DNA from: Hoeflea sp. IMCC20628
Lineage (GTDB): Bacteria > Pseudomonadota > Alphaproteobacteria > Rhizobiales > Rhizobiaceae
Reading direction: 5' to 3'
Length of the DNA: 64,000 bases
Assembly (NCBI RefSeq): GCF_001011155.1
Contig: NZ_CP011479.1
Span: forward strand, 62,001-126,000
Made by a program: the position numbers and the translations under genes. Positions 8,051 through 16,625 of this stretch are shown here, in pieces. Within the stretch, counting starts at the first letter, position 1, and each line of letters opens with the position of its first letter. Under the pieces are notes generated by a model. It was not told the DNA's origin, did no database searches, and worked only from the letters and a program-made list of their open reading frames with translations.

Positions 8051-9019
8051 TCAGTCGCCCAACGGCTCCAACACCTTGCCCTTGCGATGATTGAGCACCG
8101 TGTATTTGATCCGCCGCAAGGTTTCACGGGCATCCGGCTCGAGCCTGTAACCGACAGCGGTGGAAACCAGGTCGATGATGGCCAGGAAAGCGTAGCGCGA
8201 GGCAGTCGGTTTCAACACGTCCTGGAATTCCGGCACGTCGACGGTGAGCGCCAGGTCGACAACCGCCGCCAGATCACTGTCCGGGACGGTGATGGCAATC
8301 GCATTGGCGCGGTAATGTTTGGCAAGCGTCGTCGCTTCCACCACTTCGCGGGTGCGTCCGGTGCCCGAGATCGCGATCACCAGATCACCGGGTTTCAGGG
8401 TCGAAGCGGTCATTTTCATGACATAGGGGTCTGAATAGGATGAGACGATGACGCCGTAGCGGAACAGCCGGTTCTGGGTTTCCAGCGCCAGCGCCGTCGA
8501 ACTCCCGCCGAGGCCGAAGACCAGCACCTGCGGCGCAATCGCTACCAGTTCGGCTGCTTTCAGGATGTCTTTCGGATCGATGCTGCGTTCGACCGCATTG
8601 AGCGCGTTTCGAGCCTCGCCAAACACAACGTTCCATAGCGGAGATCCGTTCTCGCTGGGCTCGGGAGGCGGGTTGGGGGAGAGGTAGAGCCGCCCCACCA
8701 CGACGCTCTGCGCCAGCTTGAGCTTGAAATCGCGTACGCCGTCGCAGCCGATGGCGCGACAGAAACGGGTAACGGTCGGTTCGCTGACATCGGCCTTCCT
8801 GGCGATTTCGGCGTTGGATGCATCAACAGAAAACGTCACATCGGCGAGCACCACATCCGCAACACGACGCTCCGCCGGACGCAATTCCGCGTAGGAATCC
8901 TTGATCTGGGAGAGGATGTCGGGGATCGCTTTGGCGTAGCCTTCATTGCCGGTGTCGTCCGGCGCAGCGGTGCCGTGTGACGATTTTGCCGTTGGTTTGG
9001 TCACTTCGATATCCACCAT
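8051..9019 (-). CDS. RpiR-family transcriptional regulator (helix-turn-helix plus SIS domain)
   Basis: A 322-residue regulator with an extended N-terminus, a helix-turn-helix at about residues 67-92 (NAEIARKADVSEPTVTRFCR) and a C-terminal SIS domain at about 155-300 (VFGLGGSSTALALETQNRL and GDLVIAISGTGRTREV), which in this family binds a phosphosugar or related metabolite. It is divergent from the ABC importer operon, with 247 bp between them, and is the likely controller of that operon and of the monooxygenase. A HexR-like palindrome is at 9088-9102, 69 bp before its start. Confidence 0.9.
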   Translation of the reverse strand: MVDIEVTKPTAKSSHGTAAPDDTGNEGYAKAIPDILSQIKDSYAELRPAERRVADVVLADVTFSVDASNAEIARKADVSEPTVTRFCRAIGCDGVRDFKLKLAQSVVVGRLYLSPNPPPEPSENGSPLWNVVFGEARNALNAVERSIDPKDILKAAELVAIAPQVLVFGLGGSSTALALETQNRLFRYGVIVSSYSDPYVMKMTASTLKPGDLVIAISGTGRTREVVEATTLAKHYRANAIAITVPDSDLAAVVDLALTVDVPEFQDVLKPTASRYAFLAIIDLVSTAVGYRLEPDARETLRRIKYTVLNHRKGKVLEPLGD

Positions 9020-9087
9020 GTAAGTTCAGTTGTGATTGTCTTTCGGCGGCAAAGGCTGACGTATTCTGGTCGTCTTCAAGTCAATAA

Positions 9088-9102
9088 TGTAGGAAACTTA
9101 CA
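9088..9102. promoter_or_regulatory. Putative RpiR-family operator
   Basis: TGTAGGAAACTTACA is an inverted repeat with TGTA/TACA ends, of the same length and form as the operators known for HexR, an RpiR-family member (TGTAAT-type arms). It lies between the divergent RpiR and ABC importer genes. A partial copy, TGTAAGTT, is at 9019-9026 beside the RpiR start codon. A -35-like TTGACA is at 9173-9178 on the importer side, without a clear -10. Confidence 0.45.
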
Positions 9103-9266
9103 CACTTTACAAGGCAAGAGAAGTTGAAAACAGCGTATTGTGCACCGCAAACGTAATAATCATGCGATATGCTTGACACATAAGTCGGATAGTTACAAAC
9201 TCCCATTGCTGCAGCGGAAATCCAGATTTCGTCGACTGCGGGACAGGCCAAGACGTGTGAGGGACA

Positions 9267-10103
9267 ATGACTGTCAAGCATTCCATGCACCCAAAACTCG
9301 AGGTTAAGGGCGCCACCAAGGTGTACAACACCCGGTCGGGCGACCTGCTGGCAATAGACCGCTGCTCTCTCGATGTCATGGAAGGCGAGATCGTTTCGAT
9401 CGTCGGCCCGTCGGGCTGCGGCAAGACCACGTTGCTATGGTCGATGTCGGGTCTTCACGGTCTGAGCGCCGGCGAGGTGCTGCTTGACGGAGAGCCGGTT
9501 ACCGGCCCCAATCCTGACATCAGTATGGTTTTTCAGAATGCCAATCTGCTGCCGTGGCGCAATCTTGATGCCAATATCAATTTTCCGTTCGAGATCAAGG
9601 GTATCAAGCCAGACCGGATCTGGATTGATGAATTGCTCAATCGCGTCGGACTCGAAGGTTTTGGCAATCGCTTCCCGGGGGAACTCTCGGGCGGCATGCA
9701 GCAGCGCGCGGCGCTGGTCAGGGCTTTGTCGTTCAAACCCTCGGTGCTTTTGATGGACGAGCCATTCGGTGCTCTCGATTCATTCACCCGCGAGGAAATG
9801 AACCGGCTGGTGGAAGAGATCTGGCTCGATACCAAGACGACCATCGTGCTGATCACCCATTCCATTGATGAGGCAATCTTTCTTTCAGATCGCGTTGTGG
9901 TGATGAGTCCGCGGCCGGGTCGGGTGGCCAATATACACACGGTGCCGTTTGCCAGGCCGCGGTCGATGGAGATCATGGCGACCAAGGAGGTTTTTGACCT
10001 TACCAACGCCATCAAGCAGGAGATCGTCGGGAACCAGCAGAGCCGCTACCCGGCGGACCGCGCTGTCGCGTCGTCCCAACCAGTCCAGACAGCAGCCCAG
10101 TGA
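9267..10103 (+). CDS. ABC importer ATP-binding protein, SsuB/NrtD/TauB type
   Basis: The nucleotide-binding subunit (278 residues) of an importer of the nitrate/sulfonate/taurine class, acting on the cytoplasmic face. Walker A is GPSGCGKTT at 47-55, the Q-loop is in SMVFQNANLLPW near 90, the signature LSGGMQQR is at 140-147, Walker B LLMDEP is at 161-166 and the switch His is 198. The NANLLPWRN run after the Q-loop is typical of this subclass. A GAGGG ribosome site precedes the ATG. It is the first gene of the rightward operon and is followed 7 bp later by the permease. The family carries nitrate, sulfonates, taurine and pyrimidine precursors, so the substrate cannot be read from this subunit. 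Confidence 0.93.
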   Translation: MTVKHSMHPKLEVKGATKVYNTRSGDLLAIDRCSLDVMEGEIVSIVGPSGCGKTTLLWSMSGLHGLSAGEVLLDGEPVTGPNPDISMVFQNANLLPWRNLDANINFPFEIKGIKPDRIWIDELLNRVGLEGFGNRFPGELSGGMQQRAALVRALSFKPSVLLMDEPFGALDSFTREEMNRLVEEIWLDTKTTIVLITHSIDEAIFLSDRVVVMSPRPGRVANIHTVPFARPRSMEIMATKEVFDLTNAIKQEIVGNQQSRYPADRAVASSQPVQTAAQ

Positions 10104-10110
10104 GGACGAT

Positions 10111-10956
10111 GTGAGCGAGAAAGACGCAATCCCTGAATTCAATGCCAAGCCGGGAAGCGGCAGCGATGTTGGCATTACCAACATGTCGGCACTCACCTCG
10201 GGCCCCGGCGTCAAGTCCGCCGGCGAGATCTTTGCGGTGATAGCCGTCGCCGTGATCGTTATTGGCGGAATGGAGTTGCTGTTGGGACTGCTGGAGGTGC
10301 CGCAATATGTGCTGCCCAAACCGAGCGAAATTGCCGTGGCGCTTGTCAAGGATTTTCCGTTGATCGCCCCGCATCTCGGCCACACGCTGATCGAATTGTT
10401 TGGCGGGTTTGCCATAGGTGCGACTGTCGGTCTGATCCTTGCGGCTGTGATCACCCAGTTTCCGTTCGTCGAGAAAATCGTCACGCCCTACATCCTGCTT
10501 CTGGTGACAACGCCGATGCTGGCGCTGGTCCCGCTTCTGATCTTGCGTTTTGGATTTGGATACGAGCCGCGCATCATCGCCGTGGCGCTGGCCTCCGGTC
10601 CTATGGTGATGATCAATGCAGCGACCGGGTTTCGCCGCGTTGATCAGGGCAAGATCGCACTGGCCCGGTCCTATGGTGCCACCACCTTGCAGATCTTCTG
10701 GAAAATTCGTGCGCCCATGGCTCTGCCGATGATTTTTGTCGGTCTCATGGTCGGCTCGATCTTCGGTCTCTTGACTGCAGTGGGCGCCGAAATGGTCGGC
10801 GGTGGCTTTGGTCTCGGCAATCGACTGACGTCCTATTCATCGATGATCATGATGCCGCAATTCTTTGCGGTGGTCTTGATCCTCTCCATTTTGGGCATCC
10901 TCATCTACGTGCTCTTTTTCCTTCTCGGGAAGAAGTACGCCAGCTGGGAGGCCTGA
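10111..10956 (+). CDS. ABC importer permease, SsuC/NrtB type
   Basis: An inner-membrane permease of 281 residues with about six transmembrane helices. The cytoplasmic EAA loop is seen as ALARSYGATTLQIFWKIRAP near residue 185, which contacts the ATPase. The start is GTG at 10111 behind GAGGA, 7 bp after the ATPase stop; a longer frame from 9949 would overlap the ATPase deeply and is out of keeping with the family. The N-terminus carries a hydrophilic extension of about 30 residues. Confidence 0.92.
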   Translation: MSEKDAIPEFNAKPGSGSDVGITNMSALTSGPGVKSAGEIFAVIAVAVIVIGGMELLLGLLEVPQYVLPKPSEIAVALVKDFPLIAPHLGHTLIELFGGFAIGATVGLILAAVITQFPFVEKIVTPYILLLVTTPMLALVPLLILRFGFGYEPRIIAVALASGPMVMINAATGFRRVDQGKIALARSYGATTLQIFWKIRAPMALPMIFVGLMVGSIFGLLTAVGAEMVGGGFGLGNRLTSYSSMIMMPQFFAVVLILSILGILIYVLFFLLGKKYASWEA

Positions 10957-11034
10957 CCTAGGTCCTGTTGTCGGGAGGAACTGGCACCAGGAAAGAACTA
11001 TCGGAACGCTTCAACATAAAAAGGGGAATAGGTT

Positions 11035-12195
11035 ATGAATAAGAACTTCTTGTCCGGCAGCATGGGCCGCCGCACTTTCCTTCAGGTCTCCGCCGCAGGC
11101 GTGGTCAGCGTCTCGGTGCTTGGCGCATCCGGCGCGCGTGCGGAGCCCTATTCCAAGTTCACCTGGATTTCGCCACGCGGCACTATCGAAGTGATCGACG
11201 ACTATGCCTACCATGTCGCCAAGAAGATGGGCTACTTCGACGATCTCGGAGTCGAAGCCGATTTTCAGCCCGGTCCGTCGGATGGCACCGCGACCGTCAA
11301 GTTTGTCGATGTCGGTCAGGCTGATATCGGCTTCCCTTCGCCCGGCGTGTTTTCCTATGCGCTCGAAAATGGCATGAAACTCAAGTCCGCCTTCCATATG
11401 GGCGCGCTCGACACTTTCAGCCTTGCCTTCCGCAAGGGCGAGGGCACCAATGATCTCAAAACGCTTGAAGGCAAGACCATCCTTCTCGGCTCGGCGGCCT
11501 GGCAGTCAATCGTCGATCCGATGCTTGCTGTGCAGGGCGTCGATGTCACCAAGGTCAAATATGTCGAAGCAGGCTGGCCAACCTGGGCCACAGCGTTGAA
11601 GGCAGGCGAGGGCGATGCGGCGCTTGGCTGGGAAGGCCTGCGGGCGGAATGGATCGCCACCGGGCTGGACTTCGAATATTGGCTCGGCGTGCAGAAATCA
11701 CCGCTGTTTGCCAACACATTCGTTGTCCGCGCTGACGATCTGGAAGATCCGGACAAGAAGGCGTTCCTTGAGAAATACCTGCGCGGTTGGGCCATGGGTC
11801 TCGAGTTCGCGTATCTCAACCCACGCGCTGCAGTCGAGATCGTGTTCGAACAGTTCCCATCGCTTGCCAGCAATATCGGGCCGGAACTTGGCACGAACTC
11901 GATCCTGCAGCAGATCGCTGTGTTCCGTGGCGATATGAGCAAGCGTACCGGCTGGGGCGATCACAACATGGAAGCCTGGCAGACCTTCTTCGACCAGATT
12001 CATGAACTTGGGCAGATCTCCAATCCGGTGAAGGCCGCGGATGTGTGCACCAATGAACTGATCCCTGCCGCCAACGACTTCGACAAGGCCAAGGTTCAGG
12101 CCGATGCCGATGGCTACAAGCTCAGCGACGAGTTTGCCGCGATCGACGTCGAAAATGTCAAGGCGCATCTCTACGATCAGGCCGTCAAGGGCTGA
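11035..12195 (+). CDS. ABC importer substrate-binding protein, SsuA/NMT1-like, Tat signal
   Basis: A periplasmic binding protein (386 residues) of the third component of the importer. The N-terminus has a twin-arginine signal, GRRTFLQVSAAGVVSVSVLG, with cleavage expected near the AGARA-like ARAEP at about residue 37. The mature part shows the family pattern KKMGYFDDLGVEADFQPG followed by GQADIGFPSPGVFSYA. Secretion by Tat suggests folding before export. The following stem-loop at 12219-12242 may stabilise this message relative to the genes downstream. Confidence 0.9.
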   Translation: MNKNFLSGSMGRRTFLQVSAAGVVSVSVLGASGARAEPYSKFTWISPRGTIEVIDDYAYHVAKKMGYFDDLGVEADFQPGPSDGTATVKFVDVGQADIGFPSPGVFSYALENGMKLKSAFHMGALDTFSLAFRKGEGTNDLKTLEGKTILLGSAAWQSIVDPMLAVQGVDVTKVKYVEAGWPTWATALKAGEGDAALGWEGLRAEWIATGLDFEYWLGVQKSPLFANTFVVRADDLEDPDKKAFLEKYLRGWAMGLEFAYLNPRAAVEIVFEQFPSLASNIGPELGTNSILQQIAVFRGDMSKRTGWGDHNMEAWQTFFDQIHELGQISNPVKAADVCTNELIPAANDFDKAKVQADADGYKLSDEFAAIDVENVKAHLYDQAVKG

Positions 12196-12218
12196 CCGTC
12201 AAGGCATCCCAATCTAGC

Positions 12219-12242
12219 GCGGGCGGCGCACTTGCCGCCCGC
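12219..12242 (+). other. Intergenic stem-loop after the binding-protein gene
   Basis: A perfect 9-bp stem, GCGGGCGGC / GCCGCCCGC, with a six-base loop and no T-run. It lies between the binding-protein gene and the oxidoreductase. In importer operons such hairpins commonly protect the binding-protein message or partly stop transcription; here that is inference. Confidence 0.55.
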
Positions 12243-12273
12243 CATCGATCAAACTGTTTAAGGGGAGGGCTTC

Positions 12274-13350
12274 ATGCCTGAAAAGGTCAAGGTATTGGTT
12301 GTCGGTCTGGGCAACATGGGCGCTTCGCATGCGAGCGCTTATCATCGCAACCCGGGCTTCGAGATCGTCGGGCTGATGAGCCGCACGATCAAGTCGAAGG
12401 CGGTGCCGGACGAACTCAAGGGCTATCCGCTTTATGAGGATTATGACGAGGCGTTGAAGCTCGCCAAGCCGGATGCAGTCTCCATCAACTCCTGGCCGAA
12501 TACGCATGCCGAATTCGCCATCAAGGCGATGAATGCCGGCGCCCATGTATTCATGGAAAAACCCATTGCCACCAACATCGCCGATGCCAGGGCGGTGGTG
12601 AAGCTGGCACGCGAAAAGAACAGGAAATTGGTCCTGGGCTACATTCTCCGCGTTCACCCAAGCTGGATGAAATTCATCGAGCTCGGCAAGACGCTGGGCA
12701 AGCCGTTGGTCATGCGGCTCAACCTCAACCAGCAGAGCAGCGGTCCGGCATGGACCTGGCACAAAAACCTGATCGACAGCCTGATTCCGATTGTCGATTG
12801 CGGCGTTCATTATGTCGATGTGATGTGCCAGCTCACGGGCGCCAAGCCGGTGCGCGTGCATGGCATCGGCGCCAGCCTCTGGGCCGAAGCCGACAAGCCG
12901 AACTACGGGCATCTGCATGTCACTTTCGACGATGGGTCGGTCGGGTGGTACGAGGCCGGCTGGGGTCCGATGATGAGCGAAGTCGCCTATTTCGTGAAGG
13001 ATGTCGTCGGCCCCAAGGGCGCAGTTTCGATCGTTCCAAACCCCAAGCAGACCAAGGAAAATCTGTCGGATTCGGCCGATATCGATCAGCATACCAAGAC
13101 CGATGCTATCCGCTACCACCATGCAGAGGTTGACGCGGACAAGAACTTCGCCCGTGAGGACGAAATTCTGACAATGACCGATGAGCCTGGACATCAGGAT
13201 CTCTGTGATCGCGAGCAGGAGTTTTTCCTCAAGGCGATCCAGGAAGACATCGACCTTGGCGACTCGATGGATGCGGCGGTCAACAGCCTGCGCATCGTGC
13301 TGGCTGCCGAGCAGTCGATCAACGAAAAGCGCGTGGTTGAGCTGGACTGA
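12274..13350 (+). CDS. Gfo/Idh/MocA-family oxidoreductase
   Basis: An NAD(P)-dependent dehydrogenase of 358 residues, acting on a sugar, inositol-like or related cyclic hydroxyl compound. The Rossmann fold opens with VLVVGLGNMGASHASAYHRN near residue 5, and the family lysine motif is MEKPIATNIADA near residue 95. The C-terminal beta-sheet domain covers about 125-340. AGGGGAGGG lies before the start. A second family member is encoded at 16626-17627 in the same operon, so two steps of this type, or a ketone/epimer pair, may be involved. Confidence 0.9.
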   Translation: MPEKVKVLVVGLGNMGASHASAYHRNPGFEIVGLMSRTIKSKAVPDELKGYPLYEDYDEALKLAKPDAVSINSWPNTHAEFAIKAMNAGAHVFMEKPIATNIADARAVVKLAREKNRKLVLGYILRVHPSWMKFIELGKTLGKPLVMRLNLNQQSSGPAWTWHKNLIDSLIPIVDCGVHYVDVMCQLTGAKPVRVHGIGASLWAEADKPNYGHLHVTFDDGSVGWYEAGWGPMMSEVAYFVKDVVGPKGAVSIVPNPKQTKENLSDSADIDQHTKTDAIRYHHAEVDADKNFAREDEILTMTDEPGHQDLCDREQEFFLKAIQEDIDLGDSMDAAVNSLRIVLAAEQSINEKRVVELD

Positions 13351-13368
13351 TCCGGTCCGCGACCACAG

Positions 13369-13402
13369 GCGTGGGCAGGTCGTCGAAACGGAATGCCCAC
13401 GC
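13369..13402 (+). other. Intergenic stem-loop
   Basis: An exact 8-bp inverted repeat GCGTGGGC / GCCCACGC separated by 18 bases between the oxidoreductase and the amidohydrolase. There is no T-run. It may be an RNA-processing or stability element inside the operon. Confidence 0.4.
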
Positions 13403-13429
13403 AGAACCTAAACCAACTGGAGAACTTCA

Positions 13430-14662
13430 ATGAGTCAGTCGGCAGCCGGCGAAGGCTACGATCTCGTCTTGAAGGGCGGCCGCGTTCTCGATGAGCGCAA
13501 TGGCGTCGACGGGGTGTTCGATGTCGCCATCAAGGCGGGCAAAATCGCGGCAGTCGGCGTATCGCTTTCGCCCGGTTCTGCCCGGGTGGAAGACGTCAGC
13601 GGGTGCATCGTCGCTCCCGGTCTTATCGACATCCACACTCATGTTTATCACAAGGCGACATCGCTGAGCGTCGATCCGGGAATGATCGCGCGGCGTTCCG
13701 CACTGACCACCATGGTTGATGCCGGCAGTGCCGGGGCCGGTAATTATGACGGCTTTCGCGATTATGTGATGAACCAGTCTCCTTACCGGATCTTCGCGTT
13801 TCTCAATATTTCGTTTCCAGGCATTTTCGGTTTCGACAAAGGGGTGTCGATCGGGGAAGCACGCATCCGCGAAATGCTTCCGGTCGACCGCTGTGTTGCC
13901 AAGATCGAGGCCAACCGCGACCGCATAGTCGGCGTCAAGGTACGCATCGGCGGTCCGGTAACAGGGGATCTCGGTCTTGGCGCACTGGAAGTGGCGCTCG
14001 AAGCTGCAGAAGCCGTCGGACTTCCGCTGATGACTCACATAGGCACGGCGCCACCCAGCTATGGTGATGTCATCTCAATGCTGCGTCCTGGCGATATTCT
14101 GACCCATTGTTTCCGGCCCGATCCCAACTCCGCTGTCGGCCGTGACGGAAAGGTGATCCCCGAAGTCTGCGCGGCACGTGAACGTGGCGTGTTGTTCGAT
14201 ATCGCCCATGGTATGGGGGCTTTTGGCTATGAAACGACCGAACGGGCTCTTGAGGATGGCTTTTTGCCGGATCTGATTTCCTCCGATGTCCATGTCATTG
14301 CAGTTGAGGGGCCCGGCTTCGATCTGCTGCACACGATGAGCAAACTGCTCAATTGCGGGCTGACGCTGCCAGATGTGATCGGCATGTCGACGAGCCGGCC
14401 GGCGCTGGCGATACGGCGACCGGAACTGGGGCATCTCGGCGTCGGTGCACCGGCCGATATCACGGTGCTCCGCCAGGTCGAAAGCAATTATGTTTTTGAG
14501 GATGTCGTCGGCGCCAGGCGCCAGGGTGTCTCCCTGTTGCAGCCTGTCTCGGTTTTTCTGGACGGCAAGTCTATGGAGATTGGCCGGCGGCCTTTCGAGG
14601 AGCCGTTCACATTGGGCAGCCACTGCGGGCACGATCACCTCAAGGAGGAGGCTGCGCAATGA
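13430..14662 (+). CDS. Amidohydrolase/deacetylase-family metallohydrolase
   Basis: A metal-dependent hydrolase of 410 residues with the amidohydrolase TIM-barrel. The first metal motif is His69-x-His71 in GLIDIHTHVYH. A candidate bridging lysine lies in VGVKVRIGG, further ligands in LMTHIGTAPP and ILTHCFRPDPNS, and the catalytic aspartate in LISSDVHVIAV. The N-terminal DLVLKGGRVLDERNGVDGVFD strand is typical of the superfamily's small beta domain. It most resembles the amidohydrolase/deacetylase group (EF_0837/AHA_3915 type), which have cyclic amide or N-acetyl substrates. AACTGGAG precedes the ATG, and the stop overlaps the next start as ATGA. Confidence 0.87.
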   Translation: MSQSAAGEGYDLVLKGGRVLDERNGVDGVFDVAIKAGKIAAVGVSLSPGSARVEDVSGCIVAPGLIDIHTHVYHKATSLSVDPGMIARRSALTTMVDAGSAGAGNYDGFRDYVMNQSPYRIFAFLNISFPGIFGFDKGVSIGEARIREMLPVDRCVAKIEANRDRIVGVKVRIGGPVTGDLGLGALEVALEAAEAVGLPLMTHIGTAPPSYGDVISMLRPGDILTHCFRPDPNSAVGRDGKVIPEVCAARERGVLFDIAHGMGAFGYETTERALEDGFLPDLISSDVHVIAVEGPGFDLLHTMSKLLNCGLTLPDVIGMSTSRPALAIRRPELGHLGVGAPADITVLRQVESNYVFEDVVGARRQGVSLLQPVSVFLDGKSMEIGRRPFEEPFTLGSHCGHDHLKEEAAQ

Positions 14663-15837
14663 GCTACAAGGCGATTTACACCTATGCCTGGGACCTTGCG
14701 GAAACCGGGGTAGCGGCTGCTGCCGATGAATTTCGTGGTCTCGGCCTCGACACGGTAACGATGGCCGGCAGCTATCATGCCGGCAAGTTCATGCGTCCGC
14801 ATGGCAAGGCCGGCAAGGTGTTCTTTCCCGAAGACGGCACGGTTTATTTCAACGCCGATCCATCACGCTATGGCGCAATCAAACCTGTCGCCAACAGCAT
14901 GCTCGGTGAACGCGATATGCTTGGCGAACTGGTCGAGAAAAGCGGTATGGCGGTCAATGCATGGCTGGTGCTGCTGCACAACACCCCGCTCGGGATGGCC
15001 AATCCGCAGTCTGTGGTGCGCAACGCCTTCGGCGACCCCTATTACTACAATCTCTGCCCCTCGGCACCCGAAGCGCGGGCCTATGCCATCGGCCTCGCCC
15101 GTGACGTGACCGAAAGCTATCCGGTCAGCGGCATCTCCATGGAGTCACCCGGCTTTGCGCCCTACGCCCATGGTTTTCACCATGAATTCGCGTTGATGAA
15201 ATCCAACCCGTGGCTCGAAAACATGCTTGGTCTGTGTTTCTGCAAGCACTGTGTCGCAGGCGCGCAAAAAGCCGGTATCGACGCAAACCGATTCAAGGCG
15301 GAAGTCGCCAGTGACGTGGAAGCCTATCTCGACAGTGACATAGATTATCCGACCGACATGGCAGAGGCGTTCTGGCGGGCTGATATTGCGGCTGATGGTG
15401 ATCTTCGCCGTTATCTCGATTTTCGCAACGGCGTTGTCACATCGCTGGTTGCTGAAATCCGCGCAGCGGTCCGGGAGGATGCCACAGTCGCGGTCATTCC
15501 GTCGGTGGCGCGGCCGACTGCCGGGGCGTGGTACGAGGGCAGCGATCTTCACGCATTGGCTGAAACGACGGGTATCATCGAGGCGTGTTTTTACGAGCCG
15601 AGTGCCGAGCGGATACGGGCGGATCTGTTCGACATCCGCCGGCGCTTGAAGGGCACCGGCACGCTACGGGGGATCTTGCGTCCATCGCACCCCGATATTG
15701 CCGACAGGGCGGAGTTCATCGCCGCCGTCGAAGCGCTTCGCGAGGGTGGCGTCGAGGAACTGGCGTTTTACAATTGGGGCCATCTGCGCCGGGCCAATCT
15801 CGGCTGGATCGGCGATGCTTTGCGAGGCGCGCCATGA
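14659..15837 (+). CDS. Uncharacterised protein, possible TIM-barrel hydrolase
   Basis: A 392-residue cytoplasmic protein that I cannot assign. The alternation of strands and helices (YKAIYTYAWDLAETGV, LGLDTVTMAGSYHAGKF, GISMESPGFAPYAHGFHHE) looks like a TIM barrel of the glycosidase-like kind. A cysteine cluster Cys193-x-Cys195-x2-Cys198 in GLCFCKHC follows the MESPGF segment and could bind metal or be structural. It is translated with the amidohydrolase upstream (ATGA overlap) and the SDR downstream (ATGA overlap), so it probably acts in the same pathway. No signal peptide is seen. Confidence 0.72.
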   Translation: MSYKAIYTYAWDLAETGVAAAADEFRGLGLDTVTMAGSYHAGKFMRPHGKAGKVFFPEDGTVYFNADPSRYGAIKPVANSMLGERDMLGELVEKSGMAVNAWLVLLHNTPLGMANPQSVVRNAFGDPYYYNLCPSAPEARAYAIGLARDVTESYPVSGISMESPGFAPYAHGFHHEFALMKSNPWLENMLGLCFCKHCVAGAQKAGIDANRFKAEVASDVEAYLDSDIDYPTDMAEAFWRADIAADGDLRRYLDFRNGVVTSLVAEIRAAVREDATVAVIPSVARPTAGAWYEGSDLHALAETTGIIEACFYEPSAERIRADLFDIRRRLKGTGTLRGILRPSHPDIADRAEFIAAVEALREGGVEELAFYNWGHLRRANLGWIGDALRGAP

Positions 15838-16613
15838 CCCGGCCATTTGAGGGCAAGACTGTCGCCATTACCGGTGCTGCCGGCGGCATTGGCCAATGGC
15901 TCTGCCGCTTCTTCGGTGCGGAAGGGGCGACCATCGCAGCCCTCGACCGCAACGAGCATGTCCATGATCTCGTCGATGCGCTCGGCAAGGACGGTATCAA
16001 GGTCATCCCGGCGGTTGCCGATATTGCCTCGGCCGACCAGGTCAAGGCGGCCTTCGCCAGCTTCGGCGAGGTGCATGTTCTCATCAACAATGCCGGTATT
16101 TCGCGCCATTCAACCCTCAGATCCACCGACCCGGCCGGCTGGAACGAGGACATCGCTGCCAATCTCAACGGCGCCTACGCCTGCACTCACGCGGTGCTGC
16201 CGCAGATGATGGAACGGCGCGCCGGCTGCATCGTCAGCGTTGGTTCGGTGAACGGTCTGTCGGCGCTGGGCGATCCTGCCTATAGCGCCGCCAAGGCCGG
16301 CATTATTGCCATGACCAAGGCAATCGCCATGGAATATGGCCGCTACGGTATCCGCGCCAATTGCGTGCTGCCCGGAACCGTTCGCACGCCGATCTGGGAC
16401 GATCGCAAAGCCAAGGATCCCGACGTGCTGAAACAGCTGGAACGCTGGTATCCGCTCGGCCGCATTGTCGAGCCCGACGAGGTCGCCAAAGTGATCGCCT
16501 TTCTGGCTTCCGATGCCGCCAGCGCCGTCACCGGCGTGGCCATCCCAGTCGATTGCGGGCTGACCGCCGGAAATATCGTCATGACGCGTGAACTGACACT
16601 CGAAGAATTCTAG
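15834..16613 (+). CDS. Short-chain dehydrogenase/reductase (SDR)
   Basis: A classical NAD(P)-dependent SDR of 259 residues. The cofactor motif TGAAGGIG is near residue 14, NNAG near residue 87, and the active site is YSAAK near residue 150. A longer frame from 15585 has no support; the ATG at 15834 overlaps the previous stop as ATGA and gives a normal SDR N-terminus. The substrate is likely an alcohol or ketone made in the same cluster. Confidence 0.9.
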   Translation: MTRPFEGKTVAITGAAGGIGQWLCRFFGAEGATIAALDRNEHVHDLVDALGKDGIKVIPAVADIASADQVKAAFASFGEVHVLINNAGISRHSTLRSTDPAGWNEDIAANLNGAYACTHAVLPQMMERRAGCIVSVGSVNGLSALGDPAYSAAKAGIIAMTKAIAMEYGRYGIRANCVLPGTVRTPIWDDRKAKDPDVLKQLERWYPLGRIVEPDEVAKVIAFLASDAASAVTGVAIPVDCGLTAGNIVMTRELTLEEF

Positions 16614-16625
16614 AGGGAGACAATC

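Noticed and set aside
7121-8434. A 437-codon plus-strand frame
   Set aside because: It runs antisense across the flavin monooxygenase and into the RpiR gene, both with clear motifs.
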